A stretch of DNA of 64,000 nucleotides. It comes from Plantago ovata. Its lineage: Eukaryota; Streptophyta; Magnoliopsida; Lamiales; Plantaginaceae. Numbering within the stretch: position 1 is the stretch's first letter; every line of letters starts with the position of its first letter. Shown here one piece after another: positions 23,124 through 34,863 of this stretch. The notes beneath the pieces were generated by a model that worked only from the letters and a program-made list of their open reading frames with translations, was not told the DNA's origin and did not search any database. A program made the position numbers and the translations under genes. Location of the stretch: NCBI GenBank assembly GCA_028274465.1, contig CM051458.1, forward strand, positions 14,833,566 through 14,897,565, read 5' to 3'.

Positions 23124-24422
23124 TGATGAATGTGTATTTTACACTTTCATTCGAGTCTTTTTCACCTATTTTAGCTATCCTCTATGTTAATTTAGCTATA
23201 TTTTAGTGCATTTTATTAGAATAGTGTCACGTTTCCCTTTAGTCTTTATTTTACAGGTTTTGGTTGAAAAACGAGGATTTCCGGGCAAATATATTGAAGT
23301 AGACAAGGAATTGGTGTTCCAGAAGCCTAATTGGAGTATCTGAAGGTTTCCGGATAGGATTTGAAGTCTAGGGGTCGAATCTGGAGGTTAGAAGGCCACT
23401 AGAAGTCAGAAACCGAGTCCGAAAAGGGGAAGAAATCAAAAAACGCATCGAAAACGCGTAAATTCGGGAGATTTACTCCCGGGCGAATCGCCCGGGATGT
23501 GGGGCGAATCGCCTCACACCAGGCGAATCGCCCGGTGTGTGGGCGAATTGCCCCACACAATTCGAACACCTATATATAGTTGCTCAGTTTTCTCCGTTTT
23601 TCATACTTTTCCAGACCTTCTCTCTCACCTTTCTCTGTAGTTTTAGGTAGGAACTTCCCAGAACCTGTTCTGGGGGTTCGTAGCTTAGGAAACACTTTTC
23701 ATAGCAGTTTGGAGCTTGTAAGATCGTGATTCTTCGGAGACTGACAACCTTCGGTAACATTGTATCTTACAGTTTTTCTACTTATTTTTATATATCTTTC
23801 AACATGTTTTCTTCTATGATTTCTGTTAGTAGCTAAACTTATCGTTGGTGGTAGTATGTGAATTCTTAGCGAAGGGTTGATAATTATGCTAATGGCTATA
23901 TCGCGCATTATACTCCGTGTTATTGCTTTATTTCTTTGATCTATCAAAATCTATATCTTCGTATTGTTGATTAATTATTGCACACAATTGGACAATTCAT
24001 TGACCTATGGAAATCTATATCTTCGTAGTGTTGAATAATTACGAAACACAATTGGACAATTATTTGGTCTTCGACCTATCAAAATCTTTATCTTCGTAGT
24101 GTTGATAATTACAACAGGATAATTCATAGATCAAAGATCTCCATGCAAAACCGAGGAATTTACGCATGATTATTAACCCGTTATGCTTTGAAGGACCATA
24201 CTATCACCAATCTCCATTATCGTTAGAAAAACCTTTGCTAAATACCATCTGCTGATTTATATTCTTTAATTAAATTGGATAAAGCTAGTTATAGTCCTTA
24301 GAGATCGACACTCGAGGTTATTCTAACTGCTACACTACGGTTTTCGTTGTAGTTGTGAAGGCCTTGGCTAAATACAAATTTATTTGACCGCGTTGGAACC
24401 GACACCAGCGCGTTTGTGTTCA
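23124..24422 (+). repeat. 5' LTR of copy 4
   Basis: It starts TGATGAATG. The TATA box is at 23571-23579, and four GGGCGAnTCGCCC-type inverted motifs lie at about 23476-23560. The 3' end is slightly garbled (GTGTTCA instead of GTTCATCA), and the primer site after it has one extra T. Confidence 0.87.
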
Positions 24423-24568
24423 AATTGGCGCCGTTTGCCGGGGAACTATCTCCTTTTTTCTGTTTAATTTGTTTATATTTTCAGCATTCAATTCCTAGTA
24501 CTAGTAGTTTTAGTTTTTCTTTTTAATCTCTATCTGATACTGCTTTCCTAGTCTGTTACAGATAGTGT

Positions 24569-24770
24569 ATGCCACATACACGATCTAGAGGAACATCGCT
24601 TGCTGATTCAATTGCTGAGATCGACAGAGTCTACCACCAAAGAAGGTGACTACTTCAAAGGGCGTGAGCTGGAAGAAATAGAGGATACCGATTCTCTGAA
24701 TCTCTACACAGTCTTTTCAAGAAAATCGACGAATGGCAGAAGCTAGACCACTGAAAGCATGGGTTCAACG
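24569..24770 (+). pseudogene. gag-pro: Gag of copy 4, 5' fragment
   Basis: It begins at the conserved ATG with a match to the first 70 or so Gag residues, including AEARPLKAWVQ near the end, but has frame breaks near 24650 and 24730. It stops at the junction with the CACTA-like sequence. Confidence 0.75.
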
Positions 24771-26572
24771 GTGATCGGTTGCAAAATTAGCGACCACCTT
24801 TAGCAACCGATCGATCGATTGCTAAAATTAGCGACCGATCGGTCTTTAGCGACCGATAAATGGGCCCGAGTGATGGATAAAAAGGAAACGCCTTAGAGCG
24901 TACTAGAACTAGCGACGGAGGCTCATCCGTCGCTAGTTAGCGACGGATGGTCCCATCCGTTCGCTAAAATTATGACGGATGGACCCATCGTCGCATTTAT
25001 TTAATGTTATTTTTTTTATTAATCTGGTCAACATGCTTACGACCGATGAAACCATCGTCCGCTATTGATATTTTTTAAAAAAAATTAAAAAAAAAAGATT
25101 AACTTCCCACGGATTGAGCGTATCGGTCGCTAATTAGCGAACGATCGCTTTTTTAGCGACGGATACGCCATCCGTCGCTAAAAAGTGTGTTCATCATCTC
25201 CTTTCAACCGCGATCGGACAGAAAATTCAACCCAATTTCTTTCTTCTCTCTCGCGCTCAAATCTCTCCTCCCCTATTTGTCTTCATTTCTTCACCATTTC
25301 CATCAATCATAACAGTCATTTCGAAGCTATTTCATCAAGAACAAGTGTAGATATTCAATCGTGATTATTTGCCCATTTCTTCCGCAATCAAAGGTATATA
25401 TTTCGAACCCTAACTTGTCTAAATTTTAGTATTCTTCATTTTTTTTTCAATTCATTGAATTGTATAGATTCTACTAGTATCTAGTAGTTGTGTAGCTCAA
25501 ATTAGGGGGATCCAAGTTTTAGTTGGTGAATTGATAGATTGGGGGATGAATTGGGGATTTTATAGTTGGTTCGATTATTGTTTGGTCAATTAGTGTATTT
25601 TTGTTTCAAATATACTAATTACTAATTAGATTTGGAAATTGTATAAGGATATTGGAAATATGAGTAAAATTATTGTGTATTGTAAGTAGTTATAATAAAT
25701 GGAAAAATGGAAATTGTAGAATTATAATGGAGTATAGATACAGGTAAGTAATTATAGTATATTGTTAGATAATAATCTAATTATCGTAGATGTAGATATA
25801 ACTCTAGTAAATTATTGTCTAAACTATAGATAATATAAGTAATTATTGTTTTTAAAAAAACGTAAGTCTAAAGGAATAACTCAATCATAGGTAAATTTAA
25901 ATTAGAAAATATTGGGAGTATATATAGCAATGTAAAAACTGATAATTAAAATGAATAATCGTGAAAAGATACGTTAGCCGCCCGCATGGACTAAACTTCT
26001 ATTGGCTAGGTTTAGCATTCAATTATGAATCCCGATCGTACTTGGATGTACAGTAGGATTGCAGATGGAGTACTTTTGCCTACGTTGTACAAGGGGTCAA
26101 TGCATTGTCGAATTTGCATTGTCAAAAACCCGAGTGTTTTGAGTACTGGATGATGAAGTGTCCTTGCAAACATAAGAAATGTAGGAATAGTAAGTACTTA
26201 CCCTCTACGGTGGTTGTGAGACCATTTGAATCGTAATGGTTTTGTCCCTAAATATGGGTTGTGGAATCATCATGGTGAGGCAGTTCGTTTTGTCCCTTAC
26301 TTAAGACACTAGCAATTGGCCTGGGAGAAGATACTGCCTCCTTCCCATCTTACATTGTAAATGGACTTAGGTTCACAGTAGTGAGTGTGGATCGAAAGAT
26401 GCTACAGTTAATGGTGGGGTTCGTGTCTTGGGGAAAGACTAGGTGATGATGTGCTACGATTACTATGGGAAGCTTAGGCGTATTATTCGCCTTGAATATC
26501 CCGGAGTACCTTTGAAAAGAACAATGTGTTGTTTGATGTTATTGGTATGATCCCACTGATGTAGGCACCAGA
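24771..26572 (+). mobile_element. CACTA (En/Spm)-type transposon remnant
   Basis: The left 400 bases are rich in direct and inverted copies of TAGCGACGGAT and GCGACCGAT, as in CACTA subterminal arrays. After a leader, 26025-26320 encodes, with frame breaks, the CACTA transposase-associated domain: DRTWMYSRI, then a Cys-rich KCPCKHKKCRN segment and NGFVPKYGLWNHHGE. This fragment is plus strand. The transposase core is not present, because the sequence runs into the gap. A CACTA terminus is not visible at 24771, so the exact left boundary is uncertain. Confidence 0.65.
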
Positions 26573-26672
26573 NNNNNNNNNNNNNNNNNNNNNNNNNNNN
26601 NNNNNNNNNNNNNNNNNNNNNNNNNNNNNNNNNNNNNNNNNNNNNNNNNNNNNNNNNNNNNNNNNNNNNNNN
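26573..26672. other. Assembly gap (100 N)
   Basis: The sequence on the left is a CACTA remnant lying after Gag residue ~70. The sequence on the right is the 3' part of a Tat-like element lying at Gag-protease residue ~575. About 500 Gag codons and the missing parts of both insertions must lie in the true gap or be deleted. Confidence 0.9.
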
Positions 26673-29230
26673 GAAATCAATACCTCCTCGCCCCGCTTAG
26701 TTTACGTTCACGTTCAGGGCAGGCTTGGCCCGCTCCCATTCTGCCTGTTCGATTGGATGGGGAGGTCTTACATTACTTGGTGAGGTGTAAACTAAAATCG
26801 ATCTGGATCGGATCGATGGTCTCTAGGGAATCAAGTCGTCAAAACCATACTGCTCTTGGATAAGCAGTTCTCGCTCCGCGTTCTGTTCATCTCAGAAAAG
26901 GAAGGAGAGGGAAAAACTGCGGCTCGGACCAGCTTCATTCCCGTGGAGATCGCCTATCAACTCCAGGAATCATCGTCGTACTAATAACCGTGCGATGAAT
27001 GTTTGCACGGCAGATCGGGACCTGCGTACCGAGATGGGGAAAGCCGCTCGGTCTCCTCACGTTTGCCCCCCTGGAGGAGGGAGTGCTCGCCCTCCTCGAA
27101 CAAGCAAAGCTCTGGAGGAGGCTGCTCGGTATCATCCATGTCCTCGATCCGGTGGGGGCCGGGTCGAGACTACCTGGACGCCATAGTCACGCCCGATACC
27201 TGGGCGGCTTGAGTTTATGATGGCGGCCGGGACCGCCTGTGTCGGGAGGACCCCCTTGTGCCTCGGCCTATCATCATAATAAAACTCTCCTCGGCACTCC
27301 GCGTCTTCGAACCTCCAGGCGGAATCATCCTCCTCTTCCTTCTCCTCGGAGTCATCTCTTCTCCTTCCTCGCTATCCCCACTCTCGACCTCCCGACCTCA
27401 GGAGAGGTTCTTCATGATCGGAGGAGAGCTGATCCAGAAGTAGTCGATATGGACGTCTCCTGGCCGCTCCCGTAATCAAGAGCGTCGTGACGGTTTTGGC
27501 TGTCGTCGTCTCGGACATCCTAAAAGGTAGGCCAGAAAAAATAGTAAGGATGGGTGGTGATAGCCGAGAGGTAGTTTATGTGTATTGACTTATGCTGACC
27601 TCCCGAACGGAGATAAATCTCACAAAAAAAAATGAAAAAAAAACGGCCACAAACAGGCAAGAAGTACCCTACAGCAAAAAATAAAGGCGGATCGAGTAGC
27701 ATACAAGGAGCGACCACCGCTCAAAGCCTGAGTGAAAAATCGAGCAGCATGACCACATGCATATACAGCTAAACAGGAGCGAGCACATGCATATACAAAA
27801 AGCGAAGAGCGACAACCGCCCGAGTTAACTTCCTACGGCTATTTCTACAACAATACGCTAATGAGGAGGCAACAAGGGGTATACTGGAAAGAAAAACAAA
27901 GGCATAATTAATAGGGAGCTACTTCTACGGCCATGCAAGCCAAATCGGTCCAAATCGATTCCGTTAAAGTCCGGTTACAACATTTACTGTTTTTTAAGTC
28001 CAATGCCGTTCTCAGGCGTTAATCTACCGGTCATTACTCAGATGACAACATTCCGGGAGAAAGAAATCAGAAACAAAAACGAAAGAGCAACAACGAAAGG
28101 AAAAAAGAGCAGCAAATGCAAGAAATTCAAGCGAAAGGAAGAAATTAAGGCAAGAAATTAAAAGCAAAGAACCGGAAACTTACTTGTTTATAAGTTGGTA
28201 GGAGTTGGAAGCCTGAAAAGAAGCCGGAATAGAAGAAACTTCGCCTGAAAGTTGCGTTCTGATCACCGGTAATACTCCTCGCGCTCTCTTAGTCTCGACT
28301 ACGGCACTACTCGATCACGAAAAGTTGCTCTTCGATTGCTTTTTACGCTCCTCGCTCTCTCAAGTGAATTCGACAGAAATTTTGGCAGAAAGTGAAAAAC
28401 GAATTCGGTCCTCACCTATTTATAGAAGGGTATCCGAGGAATTTGAAACGTCGCGGCCCCTCGCTCCATCGGGACCGAACACGTGGCAGAGATAAACGGC
28501 CCAGATTGCCGCCGCCGGGCGAAATTCCTATTTTGCCCTCCGCGCTCCTGCTCCGGCTCGAAGACGCTCCCAAATCCGGAACGAATTACCTAACCGCGTC
28601 AATAATCTGCGGCGCGACCACCACCCTGATCGAGACTTGCAGGGACAGACCGACGACCATGATCTGTCCTTCTCGGATCAACAGCACGAAAAATCTCAGA
28701 ACCACGAAAAATCGACGGCCACGTGTCAGGGGATCGAGGAGCTTCCCATGAAGCTTTTCTCCTCGAGATTCCTCTTACTTTCAACACAAGTATCTCTCCG
28801 TGAGATACTTTGCAAGCAAAAAAGCGGCAGGAAGTCATTCCATTCCTTTTACACAAGTATCTCTCCGCGAGATACTTTGCAAGCAAAAAAGCGGCAGGAA
28901 GTCATTCCATTCCTTTTACACAAGTATCTCTCCGCGAGATACTCTGCAAGCAAAAAGCGGCAGGAAGTCATTCCATTCCACTAAGGAATACTTACCCGGA
29001 TCCAATCTTTTCCCAGCAAAAATACCTCTTTTAATACGGTCCGAGCAACGTCTGCTCGCACCCTATAAAAAGGGGGGGGGGGAGGGAGAGATAGGAGGAG
29101 GGAAAGTTACCAAGGTGCGAATACGGAAATCTTTTTTCGCCCACTACTAGTCGAGGCTCTGCTCGACCTCTACTTCAACATAGTTCCTCAACTATCTTCT
29201 ACAAAGATACTTGGAAACTAGGGGGACATA
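26673..29230 (+). other. Noncoding 3' internal region of the Tat-like element
   Basis: No convincing gene. It contains a minus-strand TATA-like site at 28415-28425 (CTATAAATAGG on that strand), a plus-strand TATA-like site at 29063-29070 and a triple 67-base tandem repeat at 28784-28982. Tat-group elements are known to carry antisense ORFs here, but I cannot recognise one. Confidence 0.45.
28784..28982 (+). repeat. Three tandem copies of a 67-base repeat
   Basis: Copies start at 28784, 28851 and 28918 and are nearly identical; the last is slightly shorter. Each holds an inverted repeat, AGTATCTC and GAGATACT separated by five bases. Confidence 0.9.
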
Positions 29231-29982
29231 TGTTAGGGTTGAAATATGTCCAGTCCGCATGTACGAACTGGAGCGGTCTAAGAGCGCGACAAAGCATCAT
29301 AGGCCGTCCCTCAAGGGGCACAACCACACCCAAGTATGTCACTAAGGTGTGGATCGACCAACACAAGGTCCGACCATCACTGGGAGGACAACCCTCAAAA
29401 TAAGCTCCTCTCAAGGACAAAGCTGCCAGTGGGCTCGAGGAGCATCTCTCGAGCTCGAGGAGACCTTACGTCAAGGTAATGCTCCTTGACAGAAACTGAG
29501 CAGGACACTACTCGCATCACCCACGCACAAGGAAGGCACGAGGACTACAGAGCGACCAGCCATGGTTGCTCTCTTGGGCCAAGGCCCACGGACCTCCTTA
29601 ATGGGCCTGGGCCGAGGAAGGCCTCAATCCTACCCGTACACGTGGCGTGATCCTACATGACCGGAAGCTGAAGGGTCTCAAGTATAAAAGGCCCTCATTT
29701 ACTCCTCAACAGTAAGCATTAACTACGTCACCCGAGCACCACTTTCACTACTCTTACTAGGGAAGCCTCACAACTCCCTACTCGTAAAGTCGCCTCTCCG
29801 GTCTGATACCTTACAGACCGGGCAAGAGACACTAACCCCCCCTCTAGTCTATTTCAGGTACGAAGAAGCTACAAGAAGGCACATTTCATATCTTAGAGGA
29901 ACACTACAAGAAGAAGAACTAGAAAGACTTAGAATAGCGACTCATTGCGAAATTAGAAAGAAACACGAATTACCCTTCAACA
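29231..29982 (+). repeat. 3' LTR of the Tat-like element
   Basis: It is 752 bases long, starts TGTTAGGGTTGAA and ends TTCAACA. The TATA box AGTATAAAAGG is at about 29681-29691. It directly follows a polypurine tract. Confidence 0.65.
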
Positions 29983-30409
29983 GAATGTGTTCGAGAAAAG
30001 TAGCCTTGGAAAATTATCTGTGCATAAGGCTATTGTGCAACTGGCGGATGGATCCTTTGTGAGACCCGAAGGCGTTGTGAAGAATGTATTGGTCAAGATT
30101 GGTGAAGCTTCTGTATACACCAATTTTGTAGTTATGCCGGCGTCTACACCTGGGACGGGGGATGTCATTCTCTTGGGGCGAACATTCTTGACTAAGCTAC
30201 GCTCCGTGATGGACATCTACCAAAGGACTTGCACTATTGAGGTGGATGGCAAGCGACATGTGTTGCGAGCCATATCTGATCCGCCTGATACTTCTCATAC
30301 TACTCACTACTGTGGTCTTGCAGCCTATGTTCTTTCTTATTCACAGGTTCGTGGCATGAGGAGGAGATCAATGAAGGGGAAGTCTAGTACCCTCAAGAAG
30401 AAGATCTAG
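29983..30409 (+). pseudogene. gag-pro: Gag-protease of copy 4, 3' fragment
   Basis: The frame is open from the LTR junction to the normal stop. It matches the intact Gag-protease from VFEK (residue ~576) to the basic C terminus, including GDVILLGRTFLTKLRSVMD. The DTG catalytic motif lies just upstream and is missing, because the Tat-like element interrupts there. Confidence 0.85.
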
Positions 30410-31168
30410 GCGCAGACAGGAGTCGAGTCAAAGACTTTAAACAATGACGCTATCCGGGAGGCAACCCGGGGTTTTTATCGCTTTCTTTACTGCTTTTTTG
30501 CATGCATTCATTCTTGAACAATTTTCTTTTCATATGTGAATTTATTCGTCTCTGTGTCGTATGTGCTTATGTTATGCTTGAGTGAGATTTTTCGAGTGGT
30601 TTTATGAGAAAAAATGGTTTCGGGGATTAAAAACCGCATTAGTTTTTCAGATCTGAGGTATCTTCTTATGAACCCTAATTTTTCAAATTTGGGGGTTTTC
30701 TAATTTGATCTTCAAACTGGCTTTTATGATGTATGGGTAGGATGTTTGTGTGATTAGAAGCATTATTTACTATCAATTGCATGCTCAATTATGCTAGAAT
30801 TGTTGATTGGGGAGTTTTCCGACTAGATGATATATCTTGCTATGCAATATATCTTTATCTTTGATTCCTTGCATATGATTGTGTTTATTGATGTAATGAT
30901 GATGGATTTGATGGTAGAATGCATAATTGTTAAGTATGAGAATTTATGATGATAGAATTTTTCGCTTCTATGGTATGAATTGAGCCTTATTATTTAGGTT
31001 ATTGGTTGTCTAGCAAGAGCATAATGTGATGTATTGCATGTAGTAGTTACATTTGTATGTTGCATGTTGAAGAAGCTAGGCTAGACATAAGGAATTTGGG
31101 GAGCTCGATTGTTGATTTTATCACTTGTGTGTTTCGTTCTTACATTAGCATTTGCATGAGTCAGTTTT
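30410..31168 (+). other. Noncoding region between gag-protease and extra ORF, copy 4
   Basis: It matches 13429-14483 of copy 3 but lacks the GC-rich inverted-motif cluster: the sequence passes from AAACCGCATT to TTTCAGATCTGAGG near 30640, a deletion of about 300 bases. No gene. Confidence 0.5.
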
Positions 31169-31609
31169 GTGTCATACGAGGTACTAACTGCTGTTTGTAG
31201 GAACCATGCCAAGGGAGAGGAGCGCTCCCGTATGATTACTATGAAGTATTGGAGGGGGATCGATTACAACCATGTCAAGGAGAGTGACCTCGTTAGAGGT
31301 GCGTTCGAGCCACGGGCTCTTGCAACAATGTCGCGGATTATCAAAGAGGAGGAGCTAGAGTACACCTGGAGTAAGGACTCCTATGCCTATTCATGCACCA
31401 CCGAAGGGACAGAAACAATTATTACGTCAGCAATCCATCACAAGGACCGCAAAGTTCGAGTGAATTGGAAGGCACCGGGACGATCTTGCCGCGACGGATT
31501 CAATCTTGAGTCGACAGTTGCTAGAAGGTTCCGAAGCGCTAGCTTGGTTCCAAAACATAATGACATGGGTGCCCAGCCCCTCTTAGGGGTACCCCTTGAC
31601 TGCCTCTAA
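31169..31609 (+). CDS. Conserved extra ORF of the gag-only family, copy 4 (up to 146 codons)
   Basis: Homologue of the ORF at 14484-14891 in copy 3. The shared C-terminal half is YTW-KDSYAYSCTTEG, then SCRDGF, RRFRSASLVPK and NDMGAQPLLGVPL. It has about seven extra codons (YWRGIDY region) relative to copy 3, and the frame is maintained. A splice-acceptor-like CTGTTTGTAG precedes at about 31190-31199, and the first shared in-frame ATG (RMI) is at 31231. It is not recognised as any known family; there are no membrane or secretion signals. The sequence is moderately basic and rich in Arg and Ser. Confidence 0.5.
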   Translation: MSYEVLTAVCRNHAKGEERSRMITMKYWRGIDYNHVKESDLVRGAFEPRALATMSRIIKEEELEYTWSKDSYAYSCTTEGTETIITSAIHHKDRKVRVNWKAPGRSCRDGFNLESTVARRFRSASLVPKHNDMGAQPLLGVPLDCL

Positions 31610-33587
31610 AGGGAGCATCATATAGACATCGGTGGCATCAACCCTAGAGAATGTGGTCGACATTGGAAAAGATGGTAGAAGACTTCTGAGTATCCGAGCA
31701 GCTTACTGTAACCTCCTCGGGGTGTAAAACGCTGGAGAGAGAGGCTCTGATACCACTGCTCTTTCCCCTTCAACGGTTCACAACCTATTGGAGGGCTACA
31801 TGATAGAGGATTCCATAACAGAGGCAGCCAATCTTGAAGATTCTCTTCGACACTGCAACTCTACTGGTGAGGATGTGCGTGACAGTAGTGACAATGAAGG
31901 CCATACAGACAATAATGATACGGATTGAGGAGTTGTTCCTATCCGGCCTATAATTGGAACTACCGCACCTACCAGAAGACCTGATGACACCCTATAAGGC
32001 TCCCAGAGCAGTCCCAATAACTCACAAGCAGCATACTCAGCCGACCGAGGCCAAACCATGCGGTAACATCTAGTATCACATCTTATTTCCTCATTTTCTT
32101 ACTGCTAGGGACTAGCGTTAAAATCATGAGGGGGGATGAGATTTAAGTGAACTAGAGTTGTTAGTTTGGAGCTTGACATTGGTAGGATGAGTATAGTACC
32201 TTGCATGATTTATCCGTTTGCATTTGCACGTTTACTGATTTCTTAGTTTTTTAGGTTGCATTCACAGCATTCATCCTAGGATAGTCTTGCATGTTTTATA
32301 TGGAGTTTATTGCCGAATTTTTTGAACTTTTTTATTGAGTAGATCAACTAACTATGCCATCAATCGTATGCTTCATCTCTATGAATTTGTTTGAGGTTTT
32401 TCTCGCTTGGCTTGTCACATTTATGTATTGCACTTAGTTAAGCTTGGTAGTCTCGACATCACTTAGTGGTGTTTTCTCTACTGTGGTTCACGAAGGCCTT
32501 TATAATAGGAAGATGCATGTTAGGGTCTTATGGTTGTTTTCTCGAGTAATTATGTACCTAAGAGGCAACAAGTCTTCACCATGCTTTGAGATTGCTAAAT
32601 GCCTAGGAAGGAAGTAGTGTGAGGTTGTGTGATCCTTTGTTTATAACCTATTCTTCCGAATAGGTTTGGGGAGGGCATTACACTATCATTAGACTTGTTT
32701 TTCGTTTTTTCATTTCTGTGTTGTGAGTTTATTTTTCCTTTCTCGTAAATTTTGTACTCCAACCTATTCTTTCGAATAGGTTTGGGGAGGTGGTTTGTCA
32801 TTTTTTGTTTCTCTTTTCGTTATGCTACTGTTGGCTAAAAAAGATCGAAAAAAAAAAAAAAAAGAAAAGATTTCCAGGAAAAATGAAAAAAAAGAGAAAA
32901 AACAAACTGGAAAGAAGAAAAGAAAAAAAAGAGAAAGACCCCAAAAAAAGCTAAGAAGGGTCCAAAAAGAAAGCCAAATAGCAGTTTAGCAAAGTGTTGT
33001 GTCTCATTTTCCAATTCTTGTAATGTTCGTAATCGTGTTGTAATTTTCTATTTTTTGTCTTTTGTTTTTGAGAGTCATCTGTTCTAGACCACCCTCGTCC
33101 TGCCATTCAGGAAGTGGTGAATAGCTTAAGACTTTACTTGAGAGATGGGTAGAATAGGGGAGTGTTATCTTTTATAGGGAACCCTCATTCGTTTGATGAG
33201 AGCCAGTACTGGTTCGACCTCTTTGAGGGAAAGTCTTAAACTTGGTGAATAACAGTAAGTCCACAGTTTCATAGGCACAGGACAACCACTCGTATCTTAA
33301 CATGTTTCATTACGTCGTCACTGACTAGGTCCAGGTAGAGAATGTTACGAGAGACTATCTTGTCTTGACATAAGTGCTTTTGTGGATGTGTATGAGTCAA
33401 TCGAGGCATTCTTCAACCTATATTCATGTTTTGATTTATATGGTTTTTGTTCATATGTTTTTTGATAGATTCAGTAGATTAGTTCATTTTATTTGGCATG
33501 AGACTCCATTTTATGTGTTGCATTGTTTTTTGCATTAGAGTCCAGCTTAGTTGCTTGAGGACAAGTAAAGGTTCGGTTTGGGGAGTT
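31610..33587 (+). other. 3' noncoding region of copy 4 with twin hairpins
   Basis: No gene. Hairpins AACCTATTC/GAATAGGTT lie at 32645-32666 and 32761-32782, and an A/G-rich tract at about 32838-32960. The polypurine tract GGTTCGGTTTGGGGAGTT ends at 33587. Confidence 0.7.
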
Positions 33588-34863
33588 TGATGAATGTGTA
33601 TTTTACACTTTCATTCGAGTCTTTTTCACCTATTTTAGCTATCCTCTATGTTAATTTAGCTATATTTTAGTGCATTTTATTAGAATAGTGTCACGTTTCC
33701 CTTTAGTCTTTATTTTACAGGTTTTGGTTGAAAAACGAGGATTTCCGGGCAAATATATTGAAGTAGATAAGAAATTGGTGTTCCAGAAGCCTAATTGGAG
33801 TATCTGAAGGTTTCCGGATAGGATTTGAAGTCTAGGGGTCGAATCTGGAGGTTAGAAGGCCACTAGAAGTCAGAAATCGAGTCCGAAAAGGGGAAGAAAT
33901 CCAAAAACGCGTCGAAAACGCGTATATTCGCGAGATTTACTCCCGGGCGAATCGCCTCACACCAGGCGAATCGCCCGGTGTGTGGGGCGAATCGCCCCAC
34001 ACAATTCGAACACCTATATATAGTTGCTCAGTTTTCTCCGTTTTTCATACTTTTCCAGACCTTCTCTCTCACCTTTCTCTGTAGTTTTAGGTAGGAACTT
34101 CCCAGAGCCTGTTCTGGGGGTTCGTAGCTTAGGAGACAGTTTTTCATAGCAGTTTGGAGCTTGTAAGAGCGTGATTCTTCGGAGATTGACAACCTTCGGT
34201 AACATTGTATCTTACAGTTTTTCTACTTATTTTTATATATCTTTCAATATGTTTTCTTCTATGATTTCTGTTAGTAGCTAAACTTATCGTTGGTGGTAGT
34301 ATGTGAATTCTTAGCGAAGGGTTGATAATTATGCTAATGGCTATATCGCGCATTATACTCCGTGTTATTGCTTTATTTCTTTGATCTATCAAAATCTATA
34401 TCTTCGTATTGTTGATTAATTATTGCACACAATTGGAGAATTCATTGACCTATCGAAACCTATATCTTCGTAGTGTTGAATAATTACGGAACACAATTGG
34501 ACAATTATTTGGTCTTCGACCTATCAAAATCTTTATCTTCGTACTGTTTGATTACAACAGGACAATTCATAGATCAAAGATCTCCATGCAAAACCGAGGA
34601 ATTTACACATGATTATTAACCCGTTATGCTTTGAAGGACCATACTATCACCAATCTCCATTATCTGTTAGAAAAACCTTTGCTATACCGTCTGCTGATTT
34701 ATATTCTTTAATTAAATTAGATAAAGCTAGTTATAGTCCTTAGAGATCGACACTCGAGGTTATTCTACTGCTACACTACGGTTTTCGTTGTAGTTGTGAA
34801 TTTCCTTTGCTAAATAACAAATTTATTTGACCGCGTTGGAACACGACACCAGCGCGTTCGTCA
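33588..34863 (+). repeat. 3' LTR of copy 4
   Basis: It is 1276 bases long, from TGATGAATG to GTTCGTCA. The TATA box is at 34015-34023 and inverted GGGCGAATCGCCC motifs lie at 33942-34004. It is very similar to the 5' LTR at 23124, so the insertion is fairly young. Confidence 0.9.

Larger units (their letters stand above)
26673..29982 (+). mobile_element. Tat/Ogre-like LTR retrotransposon, 3' part only
   Basis: It has a long noncoding 3' internal region, a polypurine tract (about 29215-29228, AAACTAGGGGGACAT) and a 3' LTR at 29231-29982. The layout and LTR style resemble the Tat group of Ty3/gypsy elements, which carry long noncoding and antisense regions before the 3' LTR. No reverse transcriptase or integrase is present, so the lineage call is based on layout only. 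The right flank GAATG (29983-29987) belongs to the gag-protease of copy 4. Confidence 0.55.
23124..34863 (+). mobile_element. Athila-related gag-protease element, copy 4, with two nested insertions
   Basis: It has a 5' LTR (23124-24422), primer site (about 24426-24444), 5' end of gag (24569-24770), an interruption by a CACTA remnant, a gap and a Tat-like element, then the 3' end of gag-protease (29983-30409), the extra ORF (31169-31609), a noncoding region with twin hairpins, a polypurine tract and a 3' LTR (33588-34863). The flanks are TCTAT on both sides. Confidence 0.9.

Noticed and set aside
28784-28982. Possible CRISPR-like array
   Set aside because: The units are contiguous with no unique spacers, and this is plant nuclear DNA.
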